In this document: positions 1 through 9,187 of the stretch, one piece after another
Position numbering within the stretch: the first letter of the stretch is position 1
How the letters are laid out: every line of letters starts with the position of its first letter
DNA from: Pseudomonadota bacterium
GTDB lineage: Bacteria; Pseudomonadota; Alphaproteobacteria; Rickettsiales; SXRF01
NCBI GenBank assembly: GCA_028873525.1
Contig: JAGWIM010000006.1
Span: 1 to 45,234 of the forward strand
DNA length: 45,234 nt
Direction: 5' to 3'
Position numbers and translations under genes: made by a program
The notes under the pieces: generated by a model
Database searches by the model: none
Seen by the model: the letters and a program-made list of their open reading frames with translations, nothing else
Told to the model about the DNA's origin: nothing

Positions 1-1
1 C

Positions 2-130
2 GCGCTGGCGCTGGATAATTTCACCATGCAGGAAATGGCCGAACAGGCGGCGCATCACGCCCGGCAGTTTTCCCTCGAAACAATGTGCGACCAGACGCTG
101 AAAGTGTACGCAGAGGTGCTGGCACAGTAG
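2..130 (+). CDS. C-terminal fragment of a probable group 1 (GT4) glycosyltransferase
   Basis: An open frame enters from the left edge and stops with TAG at 128-130, giving 42 residues. The tail, with FSLETMCDQTLKVYAEVL near the end, is the kind of amphipathic C-terminal helix seen at the end of GT4 (group 1) glycosyltransferases, where a phrase such as 'FSLEAMCERTLAVY' is common. The catalytic domain lies outside the window, so donor and acceptor cannot be judged. It converges on nadA with only 6 bases between the two stops and no hairpin. The family call is inference from a short tail. Confidence 0.45.
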   Translation, partial: ALALDNFTMQEMAEQAAHHARQFSLETMCDQTLKVYAEVLAQ

Positions 131-136
131 CCATCG

Positions 137-1153
137 TCACAATTCAGCAGGTGATGGACTTCCCGCTCCCCGGCTCATCTCCAGCATCCTGTCCAGCGGT
201 TTGCGGGCGGCGGCAATGAGTTCCGGTGAAAGCTCGATGGCAGGCGCGCGGTCTTTCATGCAGGCGTAAATTTTTTCCAGCGTGTTGAGCTTCATGTACG
301 GGCAGGCATTGCAGGATACGCAGGCGCCGCCGGAGATGCCCGGCACATCGTGAAACGTGCTGCCCGCCGAGCGTTTTTTCATCTGGTGCAGGATGCCCGG
401 TTCGGTCAGTACGATGAATTCACTCCCCGGACGCTGCTCAGTGTATTTAATCAGTGAGGACGTTGATCCGATATGCGCCGCGTGTGAAAGCAGCGCCGGC
501 GGGCATTCCGGATGAGCGATAACGGCGGCCTGCGGGTGGCGGGTTTTCAGCGTGATTAACGCCTGTTCCGAAAATCGCTCATGCACGATGCAGGTGCCCT
601 GCCACAGCAGCATGTCGCGACCGGTCTTTTTCATGAGATACGCACCCAGATATTTATCCGGCGCAAAAATGATTTTTTCATCTTCGGGGATTTGCCGGAG
701 TATCGCCTCGGCGTTGGTGGAGGTGACGATGATGTCGGACAGCGCCTTCACTTCCGCCGAGCAATTGATGTAGGTGACGACGACATGATCCGGATGGCGC
801 GCCGTGAACGCCGAGAATGCTTCCGGCGGGCAGGATTCCTCCAATGAGCAGCCGGCTTTCAGGTCGGGGAGCAGCACCAGTTTTTCCGGGTTGAGGATTT
901 TTGCGCCCTCGGCCATGAATTTCACGCCGCAGAAGACGATGACGTCGGCCTTGGTTTCCGCCGCGCGCCGCGCCAAATCGAGAGAATCGCCGACATGGTC
1001 GGCAATGTCCTGAATCTCGTCCTCCTGGTAGTAGTGTGCCAGGATAACGGCGTTCATCTCGCGCCGCAGGCGGTTTATTTCCGCCTCATGGTCAATGCGG
1101 GCGGCGGATTGCGGAATGGTGCGGCTTTGGTTTTTGGTTTCTAAAGAATACAT
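137..1153 (-). CDS. nadA: Quinolinate synthase NadA
   Basis: NadA condenses iminoaspartate with dihydroxyacetone phosphate to quinolinate in de novo NAD synthesis, using an oxygen-sensitive [4Fe-4S] cluster in the cytoplasm. The 338-residue length is normal. Visible family signatures are ILAHYYQ (about residues 37-43), [17 protein letters not shown] with the first expected cluster cysteine at about 102, HPEC with the second at about 217, and a [15 protein letters not shown] segment giving the third near 281-284. The ATG at 1153 was kept because conserved sequence begins within 30 residues of it. Neither nadB nor nadC is adjacent. The function is secure; the individual cluster ligands are assigned by position relative to the family. 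Confidence 0.95.
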   Translation of the reverse strand: MYSLETKNQSRTIPQSAARIDHEAEINRLRREMNAVILAHYYQEDEIQDIADHVGDSLDLARRAAETKADVIVFCGVKFMAEGAKILNPEKLVLLPDLKAGCSLEESCPPEAFSAFTARHPDHVVVTYINCSAEVKALSDIIVTSTNAEAILRQIPEDEKIIFAPDKYLGAYLMKKTGRDMLLWQGTCIVHERFSEQALITLKTRHPQAAVIAHPECPPALLSHAAHIGSTSSLIKYTEQRPGSEFIVLTEPGILHQMKKRSAGSTFHDVPGISGGACVSCNACPYMKLNTLEKIYACMKDRAPAIELSPELIAAARKPLDRMLEMSRGAGSPSPAEL

Positions 1154-1246
1154 AGTGGGTTGAATTTATACCATCATGCGGAGTTTTTGATCTTTCTTCG
1201 GGAGATTTACGAATAATATCTTAAAAGCAAGTAAAGTTAAAGGCCG

Positions 1247-2362
1247 TCATACGATACCGCTCAACCATTCCGCCAGCGGCTGCCATAATTCCTTTTTGGC
1301 GCGGCTGCCGACCATCATGCCGACATGGCCGCTGGAAGGGCGGGAAATGGTGGCATTCTTCATCATCTGCGCCAACGGCATCGCGCAGGACAGCGGCACG
1401 ACATGGTCGCTCTGCGGCATGGCGATGAAGGCCGGAATCCTGATTTTTTTCGGATCAATCTTTTTACCCGCCACGCGCCATGCGCCACGCGCCACGATAT
1501 TTTCCTGCGCCCAGCCGAGCAGGCAATCGCGCGCCACGTTCGCCGTCATCGGCACGCCGTCATTGACCCAATGCTCAAGCGCGATGAAATCCCGCATGGC
1601 GCGGCTATCTTCCGCGAGGCCGGCAAAGCGGCGGAATTTCTGCTCGAACACCCACGGGTCGGTCATGTAAAACAGCGACTGGACGATGTCGGCCGGCAGC
1701 ATCTTCCGCGAAGTGATGGTTTTTTCAATCATCGGCAGCCACTGTTTTTCAATCACGAACGGCTTGAACTCCTTGCAATGAAAATCCCACGGCGTCGCAA
1801 GCAAGGCCAGCGCGCTCACCTGTTTTGGCTTCAACTGCGCCGCCGCCAGCGCAAGATTCCCGCCCATGCAATAGCCGACCAGCGCGATGGGATTCCCCGC
1901 CGCCCCGGCCAGAAAATCGATCGCCGGATTCAGGATGTCCGTTATGTAATCACCGCAGCCGAACGGTTGCTCGAATTCGCCCGGCGCGCCCCAGTCCAAT
2001 ACCAGGGGACGCAGCCCTTGTGCGGCCAGAAACCTAAGCAGGCTGCGCTCTTTCTCAATGTCCAGAATGTAATAGCGGTTGATGAGGGAGGGAATGAATA
2101 AGACCGTGACGCGGCGTGGCGCGTGGCGCGTGGCAGGAGATTTGCCACGCTCCACGTCCCACGTTCCACGGCTCATTCCATAATCCAGCACTCTCGCATT
2201 CCCGCGTTTCCAGATGCAGGGCGGCTCGGCGACATCCCGCGCATATGGCGCTTCCATGTAGCGCAGCACGCCGGAAAGAAAATCAGCGGCGCGGTTTTTT
2301 GCTTCCTCGGCCAGTGCGCTTCTGAGCCTTGCGTTTTGCGGCGGGGTTTTTGCGGGCTTCAA
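1247..2362 (-). CDS. phaC: PHA synthase-like alpha/beta hydrolase (PhaC family)
   Basis: PhaC polymerises hydroxyacyl-CoA into polyhydroxyalkanoate granules. The nucleophile box is GYCMGG, with Cys in place of the lipase Ser, which is diagnostic of PHA synthases. The other triad members are likely Asp in QSDHVVP and His in SGHVGMM. At about 360 residues it is shorter than class I PhaC and nearer the class III size. The frame is open up to GTG 2539, but there it runs through the upstream small gene out of frame and reads as Pro-rich nonsense. Family-like sequence starts around LRSALAEEAKNRAADFL, so the start is probably TTG 2362 or CTG 2314; it is uncertain. Two heptad repeat arrays lie inside the gene (1469-1496 and 2115-2170) and add Arg/His-rich peptides. 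PhaR is encoded divergently nearby, which fits a PHB role. Confidence 0.8.
   Translation of the reverse strand: MKPAKTPPQNARLRSALAEEAKNRAADFLSGVLRYMEAPYARDVAEPPCIWKRGNARVLDYGMSRGTWDVERGKSPATRHAPRRVTVLFIPSLINRYYILDIEKERSLLRFLAAQGLRPLVLDWGAPGEFEQPFGCGDYITDILNPAIDFLAGAAGNPIALVGYCMGGNLALAAAQLKPKQVSALALLATPWDFHCKEFKPFVIEKQWLPMIEKTITSRKMLPADIVQSLFYMTDPWVFEQKFRRFAGLAEDSRAMRDFIALEHWVNDGVPMTANVARDCLLGWAQENIVARGAWRVAGKKIDPKKIRIPAFIAMPQSDHVVPLSCAMPLAQMMKNATISRPSSGHVGMMVGSRAKKELWQPLAEWLSGIV
1469..1496. repeat. Family A heptad array in phaC (first copy)
   Basis: Four head-to-tail 7-mers of the form CGCCACG, one with a single change (CGCCATG). They are read in phaC as part of the peptide ARGAWRVAG. No inverted partner is present here, unlike the copy at 2115-2170. 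Confidence 0.8.
2115..2170. repeat. Family A heptad hairpin in phaC (second copy)
   Basis: Eight 7-base units. Three CGTGGCG-like heptads are followed by a spacer heptad and then four inverted heptads of CCACG type, so the whole 56 bases can fold as a hairpin. It is read through in phaC as an Arg/His/Thr-rich peptide between the N-terminal helix region and the VTVLFIPSLINRYY core strand. Confidence 0.85.
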
Positions 2363-2615
2363 GATCGGCGAGGCGGCGCTCGCACATCTCCATGCGAAAG
2401 GCGAGCTGAGCCAGCAGCCCAGCGTCAGCATCAACTGCAGGGGAAGGGTCGGAAGCGGAAGCGGTGGCGGTTGCGGCGGCATGGGGTGATTGCATGGTTT
2501 GGACGATGTCCAGCATAGCGCGGATAAACTCCTTGTCACTCATGACCGAAGCCACCTGCTTCTGCCATAAATCCATGAATTCCCTGGCCATCTGCTGATA
2601 GGGGGGTTGCTGCAT
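2283..2615 (-). CDS. Small PhaE/PhaM-like PHA synthase partner or phasin-like protein
   Basis: This is a 110-residue protein immediately upstream of phaC. The N-terminal part has MAREFMDLWQKQ, like the opening helix of PhaE and phasin-type proteins. The middle is Ala/Ser/Pro-rich, then comes a short coiled coil (AQLAFRMEMCERRLADLEAR) and a Lys/Arg-rich tail. The design (hydrophobic or amphipathic helix, linker, coiled coil, basic tail) would suit a granule-bound adaptor, and class III synthases need a small partner. That is inference: no catalytic motif exists and the similarity is weak. It overlaps or abuts the phaC start, which suggests coupled translation. ATG 2615 has no clear ribosome-binding site. 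Confidence 0.6.
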   Translation of the reverse strand: MQQPPYQQMAREFMDLWQKQVASVMSDKEFIRAMLDIVQTMQSPHAAATATASASDPSPAVDADAGLLAQLAFRMEMCERRLADLEARKNPAAKRKAQKRTGRGSKKPRR

Positions 2616-2628
2616 AGCGGAATAACCA

Positions 2629-2657
2629 TTGCTAAGTACAGTAATTAATGGTATTTA
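2629..2657 (+). promoter_or_regulatory. Possible sigma70-type promoter for phaR
   Basis: TTGCTA at 2629-2634 and TATTTA at 2652-2657 are separated by 17 bases, about 45 bases upstream of the phaR ATG, in an AT-rich gap between divergent genes. PhaR proteins usually repress their own and phasin promoters, so this gap is the natural site for autoregulation. No experimental support; the match is moderate. Confidence 0.35.
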
Positions 2658-2703
2658 AACCTATACGTTTTATGCTTGCCCGTCTACACCTAAAGGTGCA
2701 TCC

Positions 2704-3240
2704 ATGACCGCCCAACCCAAGCCTGTCGTCATCAGGAAATATGCCAACCGCAGGCTTTACGACACCGGCACCAGCGCCTACATCACGCTGGACGATCTCT
2801 GCGCCCGCGTCAAACTGGGCGAGGATTTCATCGTGCTCGACGCCAAAACCGGGCAGGATTTAACGCGCCAGGTGCTCACCCAGATTATCTTCGAGCAGGA
2901 AGCCAAAGGCGCGCAAATCCTTCCGACCAGCTTTCTGCGCTCGGTCATCCGCTTTTACGACGACAAGATGCAAACGGTATTGCAGCATTACCTCGAAGCC
3001 AGCATGAAAAGCTTTATGAGCAACCGGGAGCGCATGAGCGGCATGGTCGGCAAGGCGATGGACAAGGCGGCGGTGGAAGGCGGCTTCTCGCCGTTCAACC
3101 CGCTGGAGGAAATGACGCGCCAGAACGTCGCGCTGTTCGAAAAAACCATCCAGATGTTCAATCCGTTCGGCGCGATGTTCGGGGAAAAAGAAGAAGAAGC
3201 GCCGCCGGCGCAGCAGCAAAAGAAACGGGCGAAGCGCTAA
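2704..3240 (+). CDS. phaR: Polyhydroxyalkanoate synthesis repressor PhaR
   Basis: PhaR binds DNA and PHB, repressing phasin and PHA genes until granules titrate it away. The N-terminal PHB/PHA accumulation regulator domain is clear: RKYANRRLYDTGTSAYITLDDL at about residues 11-32, followed by KTGQDLTRQVLTQIIFEQE. A second segment (FLRSVIRFYDDKMQTVLQHYLEASM, residues 78-102) matches the PHB-accumulation repeat domain. The tail is Glu/Lys-rich. The ribosome-binding site AAAGGTG lies 6 bases before the ATG. Length 178 is typical. It is divergent from the phaC unit, supporting local control of PHA synthesis. Confidence 0.93.
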   Translation: MTAQPKPVVIRKYANRRLYDTGTSAYITLDDLCARVKLGEDFIVLDAKTGQDLTRQVLTQIIFEQEAKGAQILPTSFLRSVIRFYDDKMQTVLQHYLEASMKSFMSNRERMSGMVGKAMDKAAVEGGFSPFNPLEEMTRQNVALFEKTIQMFNPFGAMFGEKEEEAPPAQQQKKRAKR

Positions 3241-3398
3241 CGATTCCTGGATTTTCCAATAGGAGACGGACTACCGGCTGGCGTAAGGTCGCCTAGGTTA
3301 GCACCGTTAACATTCCACGAAATATTTGGTTCCTGATTCGGTGCGATGCCTACGCCCAAACGCATTACTCCCTCGATATATTTAATAGGACCAATCAT
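3237..3398 (-). CDS. 53-residue protein of unknown function, last gene of the small-gene cluster
   Basis: A short open frame starts at ATG 3398, overlapping the TGA of the preceding gene in an ATGA arrangement, with AGGAGG eight bases upstream. It ends with TAG at 3237-3239, overlapping the stop of convergent phaR. The product begins MIGPIKYIEGVMRLGVGIA and continues as a Gly/Asn/Pro-rich, low-complexity tail ending PIGKSRNR. There is no membrane segment or known motif. The strong ribosome-binding site and the coupling are the reasons for calling it a gene; function is unknown. Confidence 0.55.
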   Translation of the reverse strand: MIGPIKYIEGVMRLGVGIAPNQEPNISWNVNGANLGDLTPAGSPSPIGKSRNR

Positions 3399-3748
3399 TG
3401 AGCGGCCTCCTCATTGATCTGTTTGATCTTCTTATTAATCAGCACGATCGGGTCGGCGTCGGCGAATAATTCCTTGACCGGCACGTTGAACATCCGCGCC
3501 ACCTGCCGGGTGACGTCCTGCGGCGGCAGCGCGCCTTCGCCGGAAACCACCACCTCGCCATAGCCGTCCTTCGCGTAATTCTGCATATTGTATTTCCGAC
3601 TTTCCATCGCCCGCTTGAACTCCTCATAGCGGCTCGGCTTCACCGCCACATAGCACCAATACGCCCCGCCGCTCTCCATATTCCCGAACGCCAGCATGAC
3701 GACGCGGGCAACATCGTCGGGATTATGCACCTGCGGCCGTCCGCCCAT
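3395..3748 (-). CDS. 117-residue unknown protein, paralogue of the gene at 4282-4608
   Basis: I do not recognise the family. The central 75 residues align without large gaps to the gene at 4282-4608: ARVVMLAFGNMESGGAYW against TRIIVLIYGLLDSGGPFW, AVKPSRYEEF against AVKPACYQPF, and YGEVVVSGEG against YGEIIVSGEG, followed by PP and a hydrophobic helix. The shared pattern (SGG-aromatic-W, AVKP, YGE-SGEG-PP) looks like a small compact cytoplasmic domain. The C-terminus has a longer charged tail (INKKIKQINEEAAQ). It starts two bases after the stop of the membrane gene at 3751-4197 and overlaps the next small gene, so all are probably co-translated. Confidence 0.75.
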   Translation of the reverse strand: MGGRPQVHNPDDVARVVMLAFGNMESGGAYWCYVAVKPSRYEEFKRAMESRKYNMQNYAKDGYGEVVVSGEGALPPQDVTRQVARMFNVPVKELFADADPIVLINKKIKQINEEAAQ

Positions 3749-3750
3749 CG

Positions 3751-4197
3751 TTACGCCCGTCCCATCTGCTGCGACAGCATCGCCTGCGCCTGCGGGTTGC
3801 CGGCGGCGGCGGCGCGCGCCACCATCAGCCCCTGCATCCGGCGCATATCTTCCTTCATGGTGAAAGACTCATCGCTCGCTGCGGCATAGGCCGGTTCATA
3901 TGCCTGGGCGCTCTTGCCGCCCATGAGATAGGCGACGCCGCCGCCGATAAGCCCGGCGCCGACGACCTTTTTTACTATTTCAACGGTTGCCGCGCTGATT
4001 TCCGGCGCTTTCGCGGCGGTAATGCTGCCTGCCCATTCGGCGATTTTCGTGCCGATTGCCTTGAGCGCCACACCGATGGTTTCCGGCAGTTGCTCTATCA
4101 TAATACCGCCGAACAAAACGGCGCCGGTAGCAATCGCCGCACCGGCGAGCACCTTGCCCCAGCTTATTTTCGACCCTTCGCCGACAATCTCATTCAT
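3751..4197 (-). CDS. 148-residue putative membrane protein between the two paralogues
   Basis: Unknown family. Two hydrophobic Gly/Ala-rich segments are visible: VLAGAAIATGAVLFGGIMI at about residues 16-34 and VVGAGLIGGGVAYLMGG at about 77-93. Between them is an Ala/Lys helix region. The C-terminal 50 residues are polar and Met/Gln/Ala-rich, ending QAMLSQQMGRA. Start ATG 4197 follows AAGGAGG at a 6-7 base spacing, a strong site. There is no signal peptide with a clear cleavage site. It lies between two paralogous small genes in one orientation, which suggests that the paralogues act with or on this membrane protein (inference). Confidence 0.7.
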   Translation of the reverse strand: MNEIVGEGSKISWGKVLAGAAIATGAVLFGGIMIEQLPETIGVALKAIGTKIAEWAGSITAAKAPEISAATVEIVKKVVGAGLIGGGVAYLMGGKSAQAYEPAYAAASDESFTMKEDMRRMQGLMVARAAAAGNPQAQAMLSQQMGRA

Positions 4198-4281
4198 GGA
4201 AGTTCCTCCTTGTTTATCATTGCATTAACACTTCTCACATTCTCACTATACCATACCCTCTGGTAAAAGTATGTTGCAATT

Positions 4282-4608
4282 TCATGAAGATTGCGTTTCG
4301 GCATATGACGTTTTGTCATCCTTCATCGCCTGCATCAGCGTTTCGGGGTCGGTCTGATACATTTCGGCGACCTTTAAGGTGATGGTGTCCGGCGGCGTGC
4401 GCCCTTCGCCGGAAACGATAATTTCTCCATAAGAACCAAAATGATAAATATCAAGCGCGCCCTGTTTCTGGGCGGCGAGGAACGGCTGGTAGCAGGCGGG
4501 CTTGACGGCGGCGAACAGCCAGAACGGCCCGCCGCTGTCCAGCAGTCCGTAAATCAGCACGATGATGCGCGTCAGGTCGGCGGCGGCTTGGGATGTCTGG
4601 TCACTCAT
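4282..4608 (-). CDS. 108-residue unknown protein, paralogue of the gene at 3395-3748
   Basis: This is the partner paralogue of the 3395-3748 gene, sharing the LLDSGGPFW, AVKP and YGEIIVSGEG...PP signatures. It differs in a shorter polar C-terminus (DDKTSYAETQSS) and lacks the His/Asn-rich start of the other. No catalytic motif or membrane segment is evident. The 84-base gap to the membrane gene downstream contains no obvious terminator. The conserved segments in both copies argue that the two are real proteins under selection. The function is unknown. Confidence 0.72.
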   Translation of the reverse strand: MSDQTSQAAADLTRIIVLIYGLLDSGGPFWLFAAVKPACYQPFLAAQKQGALDIYHFGSYGEIIVSGEGRTPPDTITLKVAEMYQTDPETLMQAMKDDKTSYAETQSS

Positions 4609-4662
4609 GCTTTGTGTATCTAGCGTATTTTATCCCTGTGCGCCAGAGTGGAGTAGAAGAGA

Positions 4663-5019
4663 TTATCTTTGCCGGCCTCCGCCAATACCGTTCCGCTTCA
4701 TCATGTCTCCAACCTCCGTCAAAGTTTTGATTGCCGCTTTAGTTTGTTCACGCTTGTCCAGATGCGCAGCTTCGAGAATAACGGCACCCGTGATGGAACT
4801 GGCAAAAATTTTTAATTCTTTGCTATCAGCATTAGCAAATAACGTTCTAAATGCACCAAGAGCACTGCTTTTCAATTTCTCTTTTTCCTCCCCGCCTGCC
4901 TGCGTCTGGATTGTCACCTTGATGCCATAATTGTCGGGATCGATACTTATCTTCGTAGCACATTCTTTTAAAAAATTAATGGCTTCTGTAATTTCCCAAG
5001 GCTCTTGCAGATTGCCCAT
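4663..5019 (-). CDS. 118-residue unknown cytoplasmic protein
   Basis: Unknown. The product is mixed alpha/beta and charged, starting MGNLQEPWEITEAINFL and ending in a Gly/Arg-rich tail (RNGIGGGRQR). Its base composition is clearly more AT-rich than acnA upstream, with codons such as TTA, AAA and ATT more frequent, hinting at later acquisition. GAGAGGGGG lies upstream of ATG 5019 and could serve as a ribosome-binding site. It sits between acnA and the paralogue cluster on the same strand, 50 bases after the acnA stop, so read-through from acnA is possible. Confidence 0.65.
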   Translation of the reverse strand: MGNLQEPWEITEAINFLKECATKISIDPDNYGIKVTIQTQAGGEEKEKLKSSALGAFRTLFANADSKELKIFASSITGAVILEAAHLDKREQTKAAIKTLTEVGDMMKRNGIGGGRQR

Positions 5020-5069
5020 AACTGCCCCCTCTCGTTGCTAATGATAAATTGTCGTTAATTAGCTGTGTT

Positions 5070-7751
<2,682 letters not shown>

Positions 7752-7805
7752 GGAAAACTCCCTATGCAATAGACCTGATTGGAAACGCTATAGTATTAGG
7801 GATCA

Positions 7806-8513
7806 ATGGTTAAATGTTCGTTTATGCTGAGTTGCGAAAATATTACCTGCATCCGTGGCGATAAGCGCCTTTTCGGGAATCTGGGCTTCTGCCTGGCCGA
7901 AGGGGCGCTGCTGCTGCTGAAAGGCCCAAACGGCTCCGGCAAGACCAGTTTGCTGAAGATTCTGGCCGGGCTGCTTGAACCGGATTCGGGACAGGTGCTG
8001 TGGAACGGCGAGCCGATAGCGCATAACGGGCGTTTCAGGCGCGACCTGATGCTTATCGGCCACAAAAGCGCCGTGAAGCTGGAGTGCACCGTTCATGAAA
8101 ATCTTTCCTTCTGGGCAAAACTGTACGGCACCGAGATGCTGGTTCCCGCCGCGCTGGCGTTCTACGATTTGGGCATCTTCAGGGACACCCGCGCCGGGGA
8201 GCTTTCCGCCGGCTGGCGGCGCCGCGTGGCGCTGGCGCGGCTGGTGGTTGCGCCCTGCCGCCTGTGGCTGCTCGACGAACCGACCAATTTCCTCGATGAT
8301 GCGGCCGTTACGCTCACCGCCAGCCTGATTGAATCGCGGGTGCAGCAGGGCGGCATCGTCGTCGCCGCCTCGCATATCATGAATTCCGCCATCGCCGCGC
8401 ATACGTTGTTCCTGGGTGATTTTTGCAATCCTGCGGGCCGCGAAGCGGCAGCGCAGGATCTTTATCCAATGGCACAGGATACTGCGCCTTGCCTCCGGCT
8501 CGCACAGGATTAA
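7806..8513 (+). CDS. ccmA: Heme exporter ATP-binding subunit CcmA, C-terminus extended by a repeat
   Basis: CcmA is the ATPase of the CcmABCD complex that releases holo-CcmE during cytochrome c maturation. Walker A is GPNGSGKTS, the ABC signature is LSAGWRRRVALARL, and Walker B is LWLLDEPTNFLD. An alternative ATG is at 7824; no strong ribosome-binding site separates the two. The normal family end is near LFLGDF; the last 27 residues or so are encoded by a palindromic repeat (8427-8512), so they are probably an acquired tail. ccmB begins five bases after the stop. Confidence 0.93.
   Translation: MVKCSFMLSCENITCIRGDKRLFGNLGFCLAEGALLLLKGPNGSGKTSLLKILAGLLEPDSGQVLWNGEPIAHNGRFRRDLMLIGHKSAVKLECTVHENLSFWAKLYGTEMLVPAALAFYDLGIFRDTRAGELSAGWRRRVALARLVVAPCRLWLLDEPTNFLDDAAVTLTASLIESRVQQGGIVVAASHIMNSAIAAHTLFLGDFCNPAGREAAAQDLYPMAQDTAPCLRLAQD
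8427..8512. repeat. Family C palindromes forming the end of ccmA
   Basis: 8427-8460 reads AATCCTGCGGGCCGC, a three-base loop, then GCGGC and AGCGCAGGATC, an imperfect palindrome. A second related but diverged unit (ending CGCACAGGATT) follows to 8512. Together they encode the ccmA C-terminal tail and stop just before ccmB. Related copies are at 14185-14235 and 29229-29313. Confidence 0.75.
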
Positions 8514-8517
8514 CGCC

Positions 8518-9144
8518 ATGTTCCCCCTCATCCTCGCCCAGACCATTACGCTCGCCTTCCGCAAGGGCGGCGGCGCGCTGGGCGGCATGGCGTTTTACGT
8601 CATCATCGTGACGCTGTTCACTTTCGCGCTCGGGCCGGAGGGCATCGAAGCCTATGCCGGCGCCGTGATGTGCGTGGCGCTCCTGCTGTCGGCGGTGACC
8701 ATGCTGCCGCTTTTTTACGAGCGCGATGATGAAGACGGCACGCTCGAGCAATACCTGTTGCAGCCGACGCTGCTGGAAGCGCTGGTGCTGGCGAAAATCT
8801 GCGGGCAGTGGGCGGCCGGCGCCGCGCCGATGCTGGCCGTGTCGCCGTTGCTGGCGATAATGGCCGGACTCAGCGCGGAACATACTCTCGATACGCTGTT
8901 GCTGCTGCTCCTGGTCACGCCAACCCTCATCGCCGTCGGCTCCGTCGCCGCGGCGCTGACGCTCGGCGCGCGCCGGGGCGGGTTATTGCAGGCGATTATC
9001 GTGCTGCCGCTGTATGTTCCACTGCTGATTCCGGCCGCCATCGGCGGCGACGGCGCCATCCTCGCGCTGGCCGCCCTGCTTTGCGCCAGCCTGCCGCTTT
9101 CCTGCTGGGCCAGCGCGGCGCTCATCCGGGTGAGCCAGGAGTAG
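8518..9144 (+). CDS. ccmB: Heme exporter membrane subunit CcmB
   Basis: CcmB is the membrane partner of CcmA in cytochrome c biogenesis. The 208-residue protein starts MFPLILAQTITLAFRKGGG, typical of CcmB, followed by about six hydrophobic segments. LPLFYERDDEDGTLEQYLLQP is the conserved cytoplasmic loop of the family. ATG 8518 was chosen over the upstream frame opening at 8416 because family sequence begins exactly here. No ccmC, ccmD or ccmE follows; the next gene is on the other strand, so the rest of the pathway must be elsewhere. Confidence 0.93.
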   Translation: MFPLILAQTITLAFRKGGGALGGMAFYVIIVTLFTFALGPEGIEAYAGAVMCVALLLSAVTMLPLFYERDDEDGTLEQYLLQPTLLEALVLAKICGQWAAGAAPMLAVSPLLAIMAGLSAEHTLDTLLLLLLVTPTLIAVGSVAAALTLGARRGGLLQAIIVLPLYVPLLIPAAIGGDGAILALAALLCASLPLSCWASAALIRVSQE

Positions 9145-9187
9145 CAACGTCATTCCCCGGGATCGCTGCGATTCGGATAATGGCGGC

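Noticed and set aside
1469-2170. CRISPR-like array in phaC
   Set aside because: The units are 7 bases with no unique spacers and no cas genes nearby; it is a tandem or inverted short repeat.
2540-2703. Longer start of phaC at GTG 2539
   Set aside because: The frame there is out-of-frame reading of the small upstream gene, giving Pro/Leu-rich text with no family similarity.
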